64,000 bases of DNA from Streptomyces sp. MMG1533 (GCF_001279775.1 NZ_LGDG01000213.1:62001-126000), one strand, 5' to 3'; counted from the stretch's first letter, positions 51,378 to 60,506 are shown. Made by a program: numbers and translations. Notes: generated by a model from the sequence alone, not told the origin.

Positions 51378-52912
51378 GGTGCCACCTCCGGATGGGCTGC
51401 CAGCAGCGTCTCCACCGTGTCCGCGTCCTGGGGGCGCTTGTCCTCGCGGTAGCGGACCACGCGGGCGAAGCGGAGGGTGACGCCGGCCGGGTAGCGCGTG
51501 GACTTCTGCAGACCGTCGTAGGCGATCTCGACGACGAGTTCGGGGCGTACGGTCACCACGTGGCCTTCGGTGTCCACCGCCAGCTCCTGGAGCCGCCCGG
51601 TCTGCCAGGTCAGCATCGCGTCGGTCATGCCCTTGAAGGTCTTGCCGAGCATCGCGAAGGAGCCGTCCGCGGTGCGGGCGCCGAGGTGCAGGTTGGAGAG
51701 CTTGCCGGTGCGGCGGCCGTGGCCCCACTCGGCGGCCAGGACCACCAGGTCGAGGGTGTGGACGGGCTTGACCTTCAGCCAGGACGCGCCGCGCCGGCCC
51801 GCGCTGTAGGGGGCGTCGAGGGACTTCACGACGACACCCTCGTGGCCGCGCTTCAGGGTCTCGGCGAGGAACTCCCCGGCCGCGTGCACGTCCTCCGGGC
51901 CCGACACCAGTGTCCGGCGCACCCGCATCGGCTCGGGCACCAGCCGGGCCAGCTCCGCGTGCCGTTCGGCGAACGGCAGGTCGAGCAGGTCGCGGTCGTC
52001 GACGCGGAGGGCGTCGAAGAAGACGGGGGAGACCGGGACGGCCTCGGCGGCCGTCGTCACGTCCACGCGGGAGCCGACCCGGCCGGCGGTCTCCTGGAAG
52101 GAGCGGGGGCGGCCCGCCGCGCCGAAGGCGATGACCTCGCCGTCCAGGATGAAGTGGTCGCCCCTCAACTCCAGGGCCGCCGAGGCCAGTTCGGGCAGGC
52201 GGTCGGTGATGTCGTCGAGGGTGCGGGTGTACAGCCGTACGGCACTGCCGTCGCGGTGGACCTGGACGCGGATGCCGTCCAGCTTCTCCTCGACCGCGCA
52301 GGGGCCCAGCTTCTCGACCGCCTCGGCCACCGAGGAGGCGCTGTGCGCCAGCATCGGCAGGACCGGGCGTCCGACGGTCAGCCGGAAGCGGTCCAGGGCG
52401 TTCGGGCCGTCCGCGAGCAGGGCCTCGGCCACCGTCTGGAGGGAGCCCGCGAGCATCACGGCCCGCCGTACGTCCGCCGGTGGAGCCTCCGTCGCCCGGG
52501 CGAGGCCCTCGATCGCGACCGCGTCGAGCGCGCCCTGTCGCACCTCGCCGCTGATCAGCCCCAGCAGGAACCGCTGCTCGTCCTCCGTGGCCGCGCCCAT
52601 CAGCTCACCGACCAGCCGGGTCCGCTCGGCCTGCGAGCCGGCGCCCGAGACCTTGCCCAGCACGCTCAGCAGGGCGTCCACCTCGCGCACGGTCAGGGTC
52701 GGCTCGGCGGCCGGGGCGACCGGGCGGCTGAGCACCTTCCAGCCGACGCCCAGCCGTCCCTGGGGCAGGCGTCCCGCCAGATACGGGATGACGATCGGCA
52801 CGTCCGACGCCTCGGCGTCCCGGAAGAGCTCGGCGAGGAGCGCGATCTTCCGGGAGCGCGCCGAGGTCGCGGCGACCTCCTGGGACACACGGGCCAGCCG
52901 GGTCAGCAGCAT
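51374..52912 (-). CDS. ATP-dependent DNA ligase (LigB type)
   Basis: A 512-residue ligase. N-terminal helical domain (~1-195), nucleotidyl transfer domain with motif I EEKLDGIRVQ (adenylated Lys about residue 217), motif III LDGEVIAF, motif IV EGVVVKS and motif V WLKVKP, then an OB-fold with RFARVVRYREDKRPQDAD. By family an accessory ligase for repair in actinobacteria, alongside NAD-dependent LigA. Operon with NUDIX. Confidence 0.95.
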   Translation of the reverse strand: MLLTRLARVSQEVAATSARSRKIALLAELFRDAEASDVPIVIPYLAGRLPQGRLGVGWKVLSRPVAPAAEPTLTVREVDALLSVLGKVSGAGSQAERTRLVGELMGAATEDEQRFLLGLISGEVRQGALDAVAIEGLARATEAPPADVRRAVMLAGSLQTVAEALLADGPNALDRFRLTVGRPVLPMLAHSASSVAEAVEKLGPCAVEEKLDGIRVQVHRDGSAVRLYTRTLDDITDRLPELASAALELRGDHFILDGEVIAFGAAGRPRSFQETAGRVGSRVDVTTAAEAVPVSPVFFDALRVDDRDLLDLPFAERHAELARLVPEPMRVRRTLVSGPEDVHAAGEFLAETLKRGHEGVVVKSLDAPYSAGRRGASWLKVKPVHTLDLVVLAAEWGHGRRTGKLSNLHLGARTADGSFAMLGKTFKGMTDAMLTWQTGRLQELAVDTEGHVVTVRPELVVEIAYDGLQKSTRYPAGVTLRFARVVRYREDKRPQDADTVETLLAAHPEVAP

Positions 52913-52941
52913 GCAGCCATGGTGCACCTCAGGCGGGCGCT

Positions 52942-53871
52942 CTACACCCGGACGGCCGCGTCGAGGTCCGTCATCAGCAGCTCGCCGTTGATCGTCGCGG
53001 CGGCTCGGTAGCCGCCGGCCGCCGCGTTGACGACCTGCTCCGCGAAGCCCGTCGCGTTACCCGCCGACCACACGCCGGGCACGGTCGTCAGACCCGTCTC
53101 GTCGACCACGGGGTACGCGCCGAACGGGGTCTCGCGCAGCTTTGCACCGAGGCGTCGCAGCAGGTCGGTCTGCGGGACGGCCCGGGGCGCCACGAACAGC
53201 ACCTCCCGGTCGTGGGTGGTGCCGTCCGTGAGGCGGACCCCGGTGAGCCGGTCGTCCTCGACCGTCACGTCCGCGACCTCGCCGGGCACCACCTTGACGC
53301 CGGCCGCGGCGAGCCTGCGCAGGTCGTCGTCCGACAGTTCTTCTTCGGCGACCTCGTGCAGGAAGAAGGTCACGTCCTTCGACCACCGGGACACGATCAA
53401 CGCCTGGTGCACGCTCATCGGGGTGGTGGCGAGCACACCGAACGCCCGGTCGCGGACCTCCCAGCCGTGGCAGTACGGGCAGTGCAGCACGTCCCGCCCG
53501 AACCGTTCGGCGAGGCCCTCGACCTGCGGCAGCTCGTCCCTGAGTCCGGTGGCGATCACCAGGCGACGGGCGCGCACGGTTCGGCCGCCCGCCAGGAACA
53601 CGGTGAAGTCCCCGTCCCGCCCGACGTCCACCACCCGGTCCCGGACGAGCTCCACCCCGTACCGCGCGATCTCCTCCCGTCCGACGGCCAGGAACTCGGC
53701 GGGCGGCATGCCGTCCCGGGACAGATAGCCCTGCATGTGCGCGGCGGGCGCGTTGCGCGGCTCGCCCGCGTCGACCACCAGCGTGTGGCGCCGGGCCCGG
53801 CCCAGGACCAGCGCGGCGGACAGACCGGCCGCGCCGCCTCCGACGACGACCACTTCGTAGTTCTCGGTCAT
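52942..53871 (-). CDS. FAD-dependent pyridine-nucleotide disulfide oxidoreductase (TrxR-like)
   Basis: A 309-residue flavoprotein. FAD motif VVVVGGGAAGLSAALVLGRA; redox pair CPYCHGW (CxxC, about residues 134-137) as in thioredoxin reductases; NADP motif weaker (FGVLATTPMSVHQALI, where a usual GxGxxA is not seen); FAD-end GVWSAGNATG. Such TrxR-like proteins without a thioredoxin nearby often act in natural-product thiol chemistry or redox repair. Divergent from the XRE-cupin gene, 79 bp. Confidence 0.9.
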   Translation of the reverse strand: MTENYEVVVVGGGAAGLSAALVLGRARRHTLVVDAGEPRNAPAAHMQGYLSRDGMPPAEFLAVGREEIARYGVELVRDRVVDVGRDGDFTVFLAGGRTVRARRLVIATGLRDELPQVEGLAERFGRDVLHCPYCHGWEVRDRAFGVLATTPMSVHQALIVSRWSKDVTFFLHEVAEEELSDDDLRRLAAAGVKVVPGEVADVTVEDDRLTGVRLTDGTTHDREVLFVAPRAVPQTDLLRRLGAKLRETPFGAYPVVDETGLTTVPGVWSAGNATGFAEQVVNAAAGGYRAAATINGELLMTDLDAAVRV

Positions 53872-53911
53872 GGATGACCACCTCCACCGAGACAGTCGCT
53901 CTCCCGCTGCG

Positions 53912-53951
53912 ACATTGACAAATGTGTTTGCCGAAACTGCAATGGATGTCA
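53912..53951 (+). promoter_or_regulatory. Promoter and palindromic operator of the XRE-cupin gene
   Basis: -35 TTGACA (53915-53920), 17-bp spacer, -10 TGCAAT (53938-53943). Expected transcription start 53950-53951 coincides with an ATG (53951), so the mRNA is probably leaderless. A perfect palindrome ACATT-GACA-AATGT (53912-53925) covers the -35; likely operator for the encoded XRE protein and/or the divergent oxidoreductase gene. Confidence 0.6.
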
Positions 53952-54532
53952 TGAGTGACGACGACATGGACGAGGTCCTCGCCGAGGTCGGCCCGAGGCT
54001 GCGGCGGATCCGGAAGGATCGAGGGGGCACGCTGGCCGGGCTGTCCGAGGCGACCGGCATCTCGGTCAGCACGCTCTCCCGGCTGGAGTCGGGCCTGCGC
54101 AAGCCCAGCCTGGAGCTGCTGCTGCCGATCGCTCGGGCGCACGAGGTGGCGCTGGACGAACTGGTGGCGGCGCCGGCGGTGCGGGATCCGCGGGTGCGGG
54201 CCGCGCCGATCTCCCGGCACGGTCGCACCTACTGGCCGCTCACCCGCCAGCCCGGGGGGCTCCAGGCCTTCAAGGTGCTGGTGCCGCAGGGGAACGAGGA
54301 ACCGGAGCCGCGGACCCACGAGGGCTACGAGTGGCTGTACGTGCTGGCGGGCCGGCTCCGGCTGGTGCTGGGCGGGCATGATGCCGTCCTGACGGCCGGT
54401 GAGGCCGTCGAGTTCGACACCCGGGTGCCGCACTGGTTCGGGTCGACGGGGGAGGGGCCCGCGGAGTTCCTCAGTCTGTTCGGGCCGCAGGGGGAGCGGA
54501 TGCACGTTCGGGCGCGGCCCAAGCGGTCGTGA
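53951..54532 (+). CDS. XRE-cupin transcriptional regulator
   Basis: A 193-residue protein. XRE HTH at residues ~12-65 (LRRIRKDRGGTLAGLSEATG; VSTLSRLESGLRKPSLELLL) and a cupin beta-barrel at ~110-185 (PQGNEEPEPRTHEGYEWLYV; GEAVEFDTRVPHWF). The class senses small molecules or redox state. The start ATG 53951 is favoured by the promoter position; ATG 53942 is the alternative. Divergent FAD oxidoreductase is the likely target. Confidence 0.93.
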   Translation: MSDDDMDEVLAEVGPRLRRIRKDRGGTLAGLSEATGISVSTLSRLESGLRKPSLELLLPIARAHEVALDELVAAPAVRDPRVRAAPISRHGRTYWPLTRQPGGLQAFKVLVPQGNEEPEPRTHEGYEWLYVLAGRLRLVLGGHDAVLTAGEAVEFDTRVPHWFGSTGEGPAEFLSLFGPQGERMHVRARPKRS

Positions 54533-54557
54533 CGCACATGACTGTTCCCTGATCGGC

Positions 54558-54574
54558 AAGCGACCGCTTAGTAT
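54558..54574 (+). promoter_or_regulatory. Operator-like palindrome and -10 of the quinone oxidoreductase operon
   Basis: AAGCG-AC-CGCTT (54558-54569) overlaps a -10-like TAGTAT (54569-54574), 45 bp before the first gene. This is a TetR-style site for an acyl-CoA pathway. No TetR gene is next to it. Confidence 0.5.
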
Positions 54575-54618
54575 GCGAGGGACCCCGGTCAGACGAAGCA
54601 GTCCCGTGGAGGCCCCGC

Positions 54619-55596
54619 ATGCAGGCATGGCAAGTGCACGAGAACGGCGAGCCGGGCGAGGTGATGCGCCTGGAGGACGTGGCGCGGCCCACGCCCGGCG
54701 ACGGCCAGGTCCTGCTGAAGGTGCGTGCCGCGAACATCAACTTCCCGGACGTGCTCATGGTCCGGGGCCACTACCAGGTCAGGCCGCCGCTGCCGTTCAC
54801 GCCGGGCGTGGAGATCTGCGGCGAGACCGAGGACGGGCGGCGGGTCATCGCCAACCCCGCGCTGCCGTACGGCGGTTTCGCCGAGTACGCCGTCGCGGAC
54901 GCCGCCGCTCTGCTGTCCGCCCCGGACTCGCTGGACGACGCCGAGGCCGCCGCCCTGCACATCGGCTACCAGACGGGCTGGTTCGGTCTGCACCGGCGGG
55001 CCCGTCTGGAAGCCGGCGAGACGCTGCTCGTCCACGCTGCCGCAGGAGGGGTCGGCAGCGCGGCCGTGCAGCTCGGGAAGGCGGCCGGAGCGAGGGTGAT
55101 CGGTGTCGTCGGCGGCGCCGACAAGGCCGTCGTCGCCCGGGAGCTGGGCTGTGACGTGGTGATCGACCGGCGGAGCGAGGAGGTTGTCGCCGCCGTGAAG
55201 GAGGCCACCGGCGGCCGGGGTGCCGACGTGATCTACGACCCGGTCGGCGGCGAGGCCTACACCCAGTCGACCAAGGTCGTGGCCTTCGAGGGCCGGATCG
55301 TCGTCGTCGGCTTCGCGAGCGGCACGATCCCCAGCCCGTCGCTCAACCACGCCCTGGTGAAGAACTACTCGGTCCTCGGCCTGCACTGGGGCCTGTACAA
55401 CACCAAGAACCCGAAACTGGTCCAGCACTGCCACGAACAGCTCACCGAGCTGGCCGCCCGGGGCGCGATCAAGCCGCTGGTGAGCGAGCGCGTGCCGCTG
55501 GACGGGGCCGCTGCGGCCGTGCAGCGGGTCGCGGACGGTGTCACCACCGGCCGGGTCACCGTCGTCCCCGGCCTCACCGAAGGAGGCGCGGCATGA
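54619..55596 (+). CDS. Zinc-independent NADPH:quinone oxidoreductase
   Basis: A 325-residue medium-chain reductase without catalytic-Zn ligands. NADP motif HAAAGGVGSAAVQLGKAAGA at ~141; start WQVHENGEPGEVMRLEDVAR; GGRGADVIYDPVGGEAYTQS; C-terminal PLDGAAAAVQRVADG. By family reduces quinones or enoyl groups. First gene of an operon with two acyl-CoA dehydrogenases (4-nt overlaps), so it may act as an enoyl reductase or accept electrons in a lipid/steroid-like degradation. Confidence 0.9.
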   Translation: MQAWQVHENGEPGEVMRLEDVARPTPGDGQVLLKVRAANINFPDVLMVRGHYQVRPPLPFTPGVEICGETEDGRRVIANPALPYGGFAEYAVADAAALLSAPDSLDDAEAAALHIGYQTGWFGLHRRARLEAGETLLVHAAAGGVGSAAVQLGKAAGARVIGVVGGADKAVVARELGCDVVIDRRSEEVVAAVKEATGGRGADVIYDPVGGEAYTQSTKVVAFEGRIVVVGFASGTIPSPSLNHALVKNYSVLGLHWGLYNTKNPKLVQHCHEQLTELAARGAIKPLVSERVPLDGAAAAVQRVADGVTTGRVTVVPGLTEGGAA

Positions 55597-56774
55597 CCGA
55601 CGCAGCCGAACTCAAGCGCCGTACCGCCAAGTTGCTCGCCGCGTACCCGCCTGCGACCACCGACCGGACGGACTTCCTGAAGGCCCGCTTCGACGCCGGT
55701 CTGGCGTGGGTGCACTACCCGGAGGGCCTCGGCGGACTCGGTGCCCCGCGCTCCCTCCAGGCCGTCGTGGACGCCGAACTGGAGGCCGCGGGCGCCCCCG
55801 ACAACGACCCGCGCCGGATCGGCATCGGTCTGGGCATGGCCGCTCCGACGATCCTCGGCTACGGCACGGAGGAGCAGAAGCAGCGGTATCTGCGGCCCCT
55901 GTGGGTGGGGGAGGAGGTCTGGTGCCAGCTGTTCAGCGAGCCCGGCGCCGGATCCGACCTGGCCGCGCTTCGTACGCGTGCGGTCCGTGAGGGCGACGAC
56001 TGGGTCGTCAACGGGCAGAAGGTGTGGACCTCCAGCGCGCATCTCGCCCGCTGGGCCATCCTCATCGCCCGCACCGACCCGGACGTGCCCAAGCACCGGG
56101 GCATCACGTACTTCATCTGCGACATGACCGACCCGGGCGTCGAAGTCCGGCCGCTGCGCCAGATCACCGGTGAGGCGGAGTTCAACGAGGTCTTCCTCAC
56201 CGACGTCCGTATCCCCGACTCCCGTCGGCTCGGCGACGTCGGTGACGGCTGGCGGGTCGCGCAGACCACGCTGAACAACGAACGTGTCGCCATCGGCGGC
56301 ATGCGGCTGCCCCGCGAGGGCGGCATGATCGGCCCGGTCGCCAAGACCTGGCGCGAGCGCCCCGAACTGCGCACCCACGACCTCCACCAGCGTCTGCTCA
56401 AGCTCTGGGTGGAGGCCGAGGTCGCCCGCCTCACCGGCGAGCGGCTGCGCCAGCAACTCGTCGCGGGACAGCCCGGCCCCGAGGGCTCCGGCATGAAGCT
56501 CGCGTTCGCCCGCCTCAACCAGGAGATCAGCGGCCTGGAGGTCGAACTCCTCGGCGAGGAGGGTCTGTTGTACGAAGACTGGACCATGCGCCGACCGGAG
56601 CTGGTCGACTTCACCGGCCGCGACGCCGGTTACCGCTACCTCCGTTCCAAGGGCAACAGCATCGAGGGCGGGACCACGGAGGTCCTGCTGAACATCGTCG
56701 CCGAGCGCGTCCTGGGCCTGCCCAGCGAGCCGCGCACCGACAAGGACGTCGCCTGGAAGGACCTCGCTCGATGA
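55593..56774 (+). CDS. Acyl-CoA dehydrogenase, first of a pair
   Basis: A 393-residue FadE-like protein. FAD/substrate motifs CQLFSEPGAGSDLAALRTRA and GQKVWTSSAHLARW; C-terminal SIEGGTTEVLLNIVAERVLG where one-subunit enzymes have the Glu/GTSE motif. ATG overlaps the quinone oxidoreductase stop. Together with the next gene it fits the alpha2beta2 acyl-CoA dehydrogenases known from mycobacterial FadE pairs, in which only one subunit carries the base. Confidence 0.92.
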   Translation: MTDAAELKRRTAKLLAAYPPATTDRTDFLKARFDAGLAWVHYPEGLGGLGAPRSLQAVVDAELEAAGAPDNDPRRIGIGLGMAAPTILGYGTEEQKQRYLRPLWVGEEVWCQLFSEPGAGSDLAALRTRAVREGDDWVVNGQKVWTSSAHLARWAILIARTDPDVPKHRGITYFICDMTDPGVEVRPLRQITGEAEFNEVFLTDVRIPDSRRLGDVGDGWRVAQTTLNNERVAIGGMRLPREGGMIGPVAKTWRERPELRTHDLHQRLLKLWVEAEVARLTGERLRQQLVAGQPGPEGSGMKLAFARLNQEISGLEVELLGEEGLLYEDWTMRRPELVDFTGRDAGYRYLRSKGNSIEGGTTEVLLNIVAERVLGLPSEPRTDKDVAWKDLAR

Positions 56775-57844
56775 CCGACCTGTTGTACTCGGAGGAGGAA
56801 GAGGCGCTGCGCGCCGCCGTCCGCGACCTGCTCACGGACCACTGCGACGCGGCGGGGGTGATCGTGCGGACCGAGTCCGACGCGCCGCACGACCGCTCGC
56901 TGTGGAAGGCGCTCGCCGACGGCATGGGCCTCGCCGGGCTCCTGGTGCCCGAGGCGCAGGGCGGCCAGGGCGCCTCGCACCGCGAAGCCGCTGTCGTCCT
57001 GGAGGAGTTGGGGCGGGCGGTTGCCCCCGTGCCCTACCTGACCAGTGCCGTGGTCGCCACCGAGGCGCTGCTGGCCTGCGAGGCAGACGACCTGCTGGCC
57101 GACCTGGCGTCCGGCCGGCGGATCGGCGCCCTGGCCGTCGCCCTGAACGTCGCTCCGGGCGGCGCCTACCAGACCGTACGGCTGGAAGACGGCACCCTGC
57201 ACGGGAAGCTGACCGGCATCGCGGACGCGGCGGCGGCCGACGTGCTGCTCGTCCCCGTCGGGGACGGCGGGCTGTACGCGGTCGACGCGGACGCCGTGTC
57301 CATCACCCCGCAGGTGTCGCTGGACCTGACCCGGCCGCTCGCGACCGTCACCCTCGACGGGGCCGCCGCCCGTCGGATCGGGGACGCCGAACCCGCCGTA
57401 CGACGTGCCCTGCGCGCCGGAGCGGGGCTGCTCGCCTCCGAGCAACTCGGGCTCGCCGACTGGGCGTTGACGGAGACCGTCCGGTATCTCAAGGACCGCA
57501 AGCAGTTCAACCGGCCCGTCGGCGGCTTCCAGGCCCTCAAGCACCGGCTCGCCCAACTCTGGCTGGAGGTCGTCAACCTGCGGGCCGCCGCACGGGGCGC
57601 GGCGGACGCGCTCGCGACCGGCGAGGACGCGGACCTGGCGGTCTCCGTCGCGCAGGCGTACGCCGGCTCCGTCGCCGTGCACGCGGCCGAGGAGGCCGTG
57701 CAGTTGCACGGCGGTATCGGGATGACCTGGGAGCACCCGGCGCACCTGTATCTGAAGCGGTCCAAGGCCGACTCGATCGCGTACGGGACTGCGGGCGCGC
57801 ACCGGGAGGCGGTGGCCGAACTCGTCGGCCTCCAGGCTCCCTGA
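56771..57844 (+). CDS. Acyl-CoA dehydrogenase, second of a pair
   Basis: A 357-residue FadE-like protein, shorter and more diverged. Start LLYSEEEEALRAAVRDLLTD; middle SEQLGLADWALTETVRYLKD; end HAAEEAVQLHGGIGMTWEHP. The FAD-binding middle block [S/T]ExxxGSD of its partner is replaced by GALAVALNV, a sign of the non-FAD or half-site subunit. ATG overlaps the stop of the first ACAD gene by 4 nt. A strong terminator follows. Confidence 0.9.
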   Translation: MTDLLYSEEEEALRAAVRDLLTDHCDAAGVIVRTESDAPHDRSLWKALADGMGLAGLLVPEAQGGQGASHREAAVVLEELGRAVAPVPYLTSAVVATEALLACEADDLLADLASGRRIGALAVALNVAPGGAYQTVRLEDGTLHGKLTGIADAAAADVLLVPVGDGGLYAVDADAVSITPQVSLDLTRPLATVTLDGAAARRIGDAEPAVRRALRAGAGLLASEQLGLADWALTETVRYLKDRKQFNRPVGGFQALKHRLAQLWLEVVNLRAAARGAADALATGEDADLAVSVAQAYAGSVAVHAAEEAVQLHGGIGMTWEHPAHLYLKRSKADSIAYGTAGAHREAVAELVGLQAP

Positions 57845-57863
57845 CGTTCACCGGAAGAAGCCG

Positions 57864-57900
57864 ACGAAAAGCCCGCCCCACCTGGGGCGGGCTTTTTCGT
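57864..57900 (+). terminator. Strong rho-independent terminator of the ACAD operon
   Basis: 9-bp arms GCCCGCCCC (57871-57879) and GGGGCGGGC (57884-57892), 4-nt loop, extended by ACGAAAA with TTTTT-CGT outside; one of the few in the window with a clear T-run. Confidence 0.92.
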
Positions 57901-58027
57901 GCGCCCCGCTGCGCCGAAATGAACGGACAGCGGCAGTCCGGCCAACTCCTCTCCTGGCACTGCTCCTTGGGCCCTTCAGGAACGCATACTCTCTGCGGTC
58001 CGGTAAGGCCTACCAGGGAGGCAGAGC

Positions 58028-58885
58028 ATGGCCCTCACCACCCGTCGCAGAGCCCTCACCACCCTCGGCGCCGCCCTCGCGGGCACGGTCGCCCTGCCCG
58101 CCACCAGTGCGCTGGCCGGCGAACAGAAGCACGGCCCGCGGCCGTTGTGGCGCGCCCACGCCCACAACGACTACGAGCACCCGCGCCCCCTCCTCGACGC
58201 CCTCGACCACCGCTTCAGCAGCGTCGAGGCGGACATCTACCTCGTCGGCGACCAGCTCCTCGTCGCCCACGACCCGGTCGACCTCGACCCGAACCGCACC
58301 CTCGAATCCCTCTACCTGGACCCCCTCGCCGCGCGCGTCCGGGCCAACCACGGTTCCGTGTACCGGGGTTACCGCAAGCCCCTGCAACTCCTCGTCGACA
58401 TCAAGACCGAGGGCTCGTCGACGTACCTCGAACTCGACCGGCATCTCAGGCGCTACAAGCACCTGTTCACGACGTACGCCCACGGCCGCGTCCTCCCTGG
58501 CCCGGTCACCGCCGTGATCTCCGGCGACCGCGCCGCCCGTACGCCCATGGAGGCCCAGACCGTCCGGCGCGCGTTCTACGACGGCCGGCTCGCCGACCTC
58601 GGCACCTCGGCGCCGGCCTCCTTCGTCCCGCTGATCAGCGACAACTGGACGCTCAACTTCACCTGGCTGGGCGTGGGCGCCTTCCCGGACGCCGAACGCC
58701 AGAAACTGCGGACCATCGTGCGGACGGCGCACTCGCGCGGACAGCGGGTCAGGTTCTGGGCCACCCCGGACCTGGCCGGCCCCGCCCGGGACGCGTTGTG
58801 GGCCGAACTGCTGGCCGCCGGCGTCGACCACCTCAACACCGACGACCTCGCTGGGCTGGAAGCCTTCCTGGACGCCCGCCAATAG
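58028..58885 (+). CDS. Exported PI-PLC/glycerophosphodiesterase-like protein
   Basis: A 285-residue protein with a Tat-like signal peptide (TTRRRALTTLGAALAGTVAL, cleavage near ALA-GE). The mature part is a TIM-barrel phosphodiesterase fold: AHAHNDYEHPRPLLDALDHR (catalytic His/Asn region), FSSVEADIYLVGDQLLVAHD (metal Glu-Asp and second His), and LLVDIKTEG. RefSeq-type name would be phosphatidylinositol-specific phospholipase C/glycerophosphodiester phosphodiesterase family. GGGAGG at 8 nt supports ATG 58028. Confidence 0.88.
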   Translation: MALTTRRRALTTLGAALAGTVALPATSALAGEQKHGPRPLWRAHAHNDYEHPRPLLDALDHRFSSVEADIYLVGDQLLVAHDPVDLDPNRTLESLYLDPLAARVRANHGSVYRGYRKPLQLLVDIKTEGSSTYLELDRHLRRYKHLFTTYAHGRVLPGPVTAVISGDRAARTPMEAQTVRRAFYDGRLADLGTSAPASFVPLISDNWTLNFTWLGVGAFPDAERQKLRTIVRTAHSRGQRVRFWATPDLAGPARDALWAELLAAGVDHLNTDDLAGLEAFLDARQ

Positions 58886-58994
58886 GCACAGACTTCACCC
58901 GTTCGGAGGGCAGGTCAGCCGCCCGGACGAAGCCTCCGCTACGCCACACTTGCGGCCTAACGCCGCGAATCGGGCGTGGCGGAGGAGGTTGACG

Positions 58995-59189
58995 ATGGCG
59001 ATTTCCATCTCTGTGGTGATGCTGCTGCTGATCCTGGCGGTGATCTTCGTGCGCAGCGGCGGGCTGAAGATCTCGCACGCGCTGGTGTGCCTGCTGCTCG
59101 GCTTCTATCTGGCCGGCACGAGCATCGCGCCCACCATCAGGAGCGGCGTCACGGCGACCGCGGGCATCGTCAGCGGTCTGAGACCCTGA
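58995..59189 (+). CDS. Small two-segment membrane protein
   Basis: A 64-residue protein. Two hydrophobic stretches (ISISVVMLLLILAVIFVRSG; ISHALVCLLLGFYLAGTSIA) and a short polar end. GGAGGAGG 6 nt before the ATG is one of the best ribosome binding sites in the window. Conserved in Streptomyces from memory but with no known role. Converges on the phosphodiester glycosidase gene. Confidence 0.75.
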   Translation: MAISISVVMLLLILAVIFVRSGGLKISHALVCLLLGFYLAGTSIAPTIRSGVTATAGIVSGLRP

Positions 59190-59192
59190 GAC

Positions 59193-60431
59193 CTACCCCT
59201 GCGAGAAGATGCCGACGCCGTTCGGAACGGGGCGTTCCGCGCCTCCGGAAGGGTGGTTCCGTACGGTGACGGCGGTGGCGCCCGGATCGCGGGCGACCAG
59301 GGTCGTCGACCCGCCGCCGTCCAGGCCGAAGCCGTGGACCGCACCCAACCCCCGCAGGGTGTCAGCCACTTCGGCGATGGTCAGGCCGGAGCGGTACTCC
59401 GCTGCCCCGTCCAGTGCGAGCAGCAGCAGGCGCCGTCCGCCGTCCGCGATACCCACGGCGGTGCGTACGGCCGACGTCGTGTCGTCCAGGCCCGGCAGCG
59501 GCCGACCGTACCTCAGGACCGGGAAGCCGCCGAGCGCGAAGCGGTACGGGGTCTGCGACACCGACGCCACCAGCCGGTGCCGTACCTTCACCGCCTCGCC
59601 CGTGGACAGTTTCCGCAGCTGCTGGGCGCCCGCCTCCCGGCCGACGAGCACCGTGGTGCCAGGGGCGATGGCCCCGCTGCCCGGCCGGTCCACGGCCGAC
59701 ACGACCCGTCCGTCGCGGACCGTCACCTCGTAGGTGTCCGTGCTGCACGGAGCGGCCCGGTCGGTGTCCGTGCCGCAGGTCGCCCGGACCCGGGAGGCGC
59801 TGCCCCAGTCCGAGGTGAACGCCCCGACGGATCCGACCGGCAGCGCGTACTGGTTCAGCCCGCCGAGCGGCAGCCGCTCCTCGGGCGTGCGGACCGAGCC
59901 GATCAGGGCCAGCCCGCCGATCCGGGCCCGGCGGTCGACGCCCACCCCCATCACGTCCCTGGTGCTGGTGCCGGGTGGCAGTGCCGGACCGAAGCGCTGG
60001 CCGTCCGGGACCGCCGACTTGAGGGCGCGGCCCTTCGCGATCGCCGGTCCCACGCTCGCGCCGGTGGCCTCCACGCCCGGGTGCTGGGTCTCGGTGATGT
60101 TGAAGAAGTCGCCGTTGACGCCCGCCACGGCGCCCTCGGAATCGGCCAGCCCGGAGACCGTGGCCCGCGCGGCCACCGCTCCCGGATACAGCAGGTCCAC
60201 GCGTACGCGCGGATCGCGCAGGTCGACGGTCACCACATGGGCGTGCGCCATTCCCCTGGCCGCCGGGATGTCGAACTGCTCGTACACGACACCCGCCGCG
60301 ATCCGGGTCCGCTCCTGCACGGCGCCGGCCGGTGCAGCCCCCAGCAGGGTCGCACCGGCCAGCGTGCCGAGTGCCGTGAGTAACGTCAGTGCCGATCTGC
60401 CCGCTGCGAACCGTCCTTGACGATGCGTCAC
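59193..60431 (-). CDS. Secreted phosphodiester glycosidase family protein (NAGPA domain)
   Basis: A 412-residue exported protein. Signal peptide 1-37 (cleavage near AGA-VQ). The NAGPA-like fold has AGVNGDFFNI, GAVHGFGLDGGGSTTLVAR and the end ERPVPNGVGIFS, hallmark blocks of the family that includes the human N-acetylglucosamine-1-phosphodiester glycosidase. Two Cys (ATCGTDTDRAAPCSTD) probably pair. Substrate unknown, perhaps teichoic-like or exopolysaccharide phosphodiesters. Confidence 0.92.
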   Translation of the reverse strand: MTHRQGRFAAGRSALTLLTALGTLAGATLLGAAPAGAVQERTRIAAGVVYEQFDIPAARGMAHAHVVTVDLRDPRVRVDLLYPGAVAARATVSGLADSEGAVAGVNGDFFNITETQHPGVEATGASVGPAIAKGRALKSAVPDGQRFGPALPPGTSTRDVMGVGVDRRARIGGLALIGSVRTPEERLPLGGLNQYALPVGSVGAFTSDWGSASRVRATCGTDTDRAAPCSTDTYEVTVRDGRVVSAVDRPGSGAIAPGTTVLVGREAGAQQLRKLSTGEAVKVRHRLVASVSQTPYRFALGGFPVLRYGRPLPGLDDTTSAVRTAVGIADGGRRLLLLALDGAAEYRSGLTIAEVADTLRGLGAVHGFGLDGGGSTTLVARDPGATAVTVRNHPSGGAERPVPNGVGIFSQG

Positions 60432-60506
60432 AGTCCTCCCTGAGGTCTCGTCAACTGTCCCAGGACTCAGGGGAGGTGCACCAGACGGAGACGGCCGCTC
60501 GGGTGG

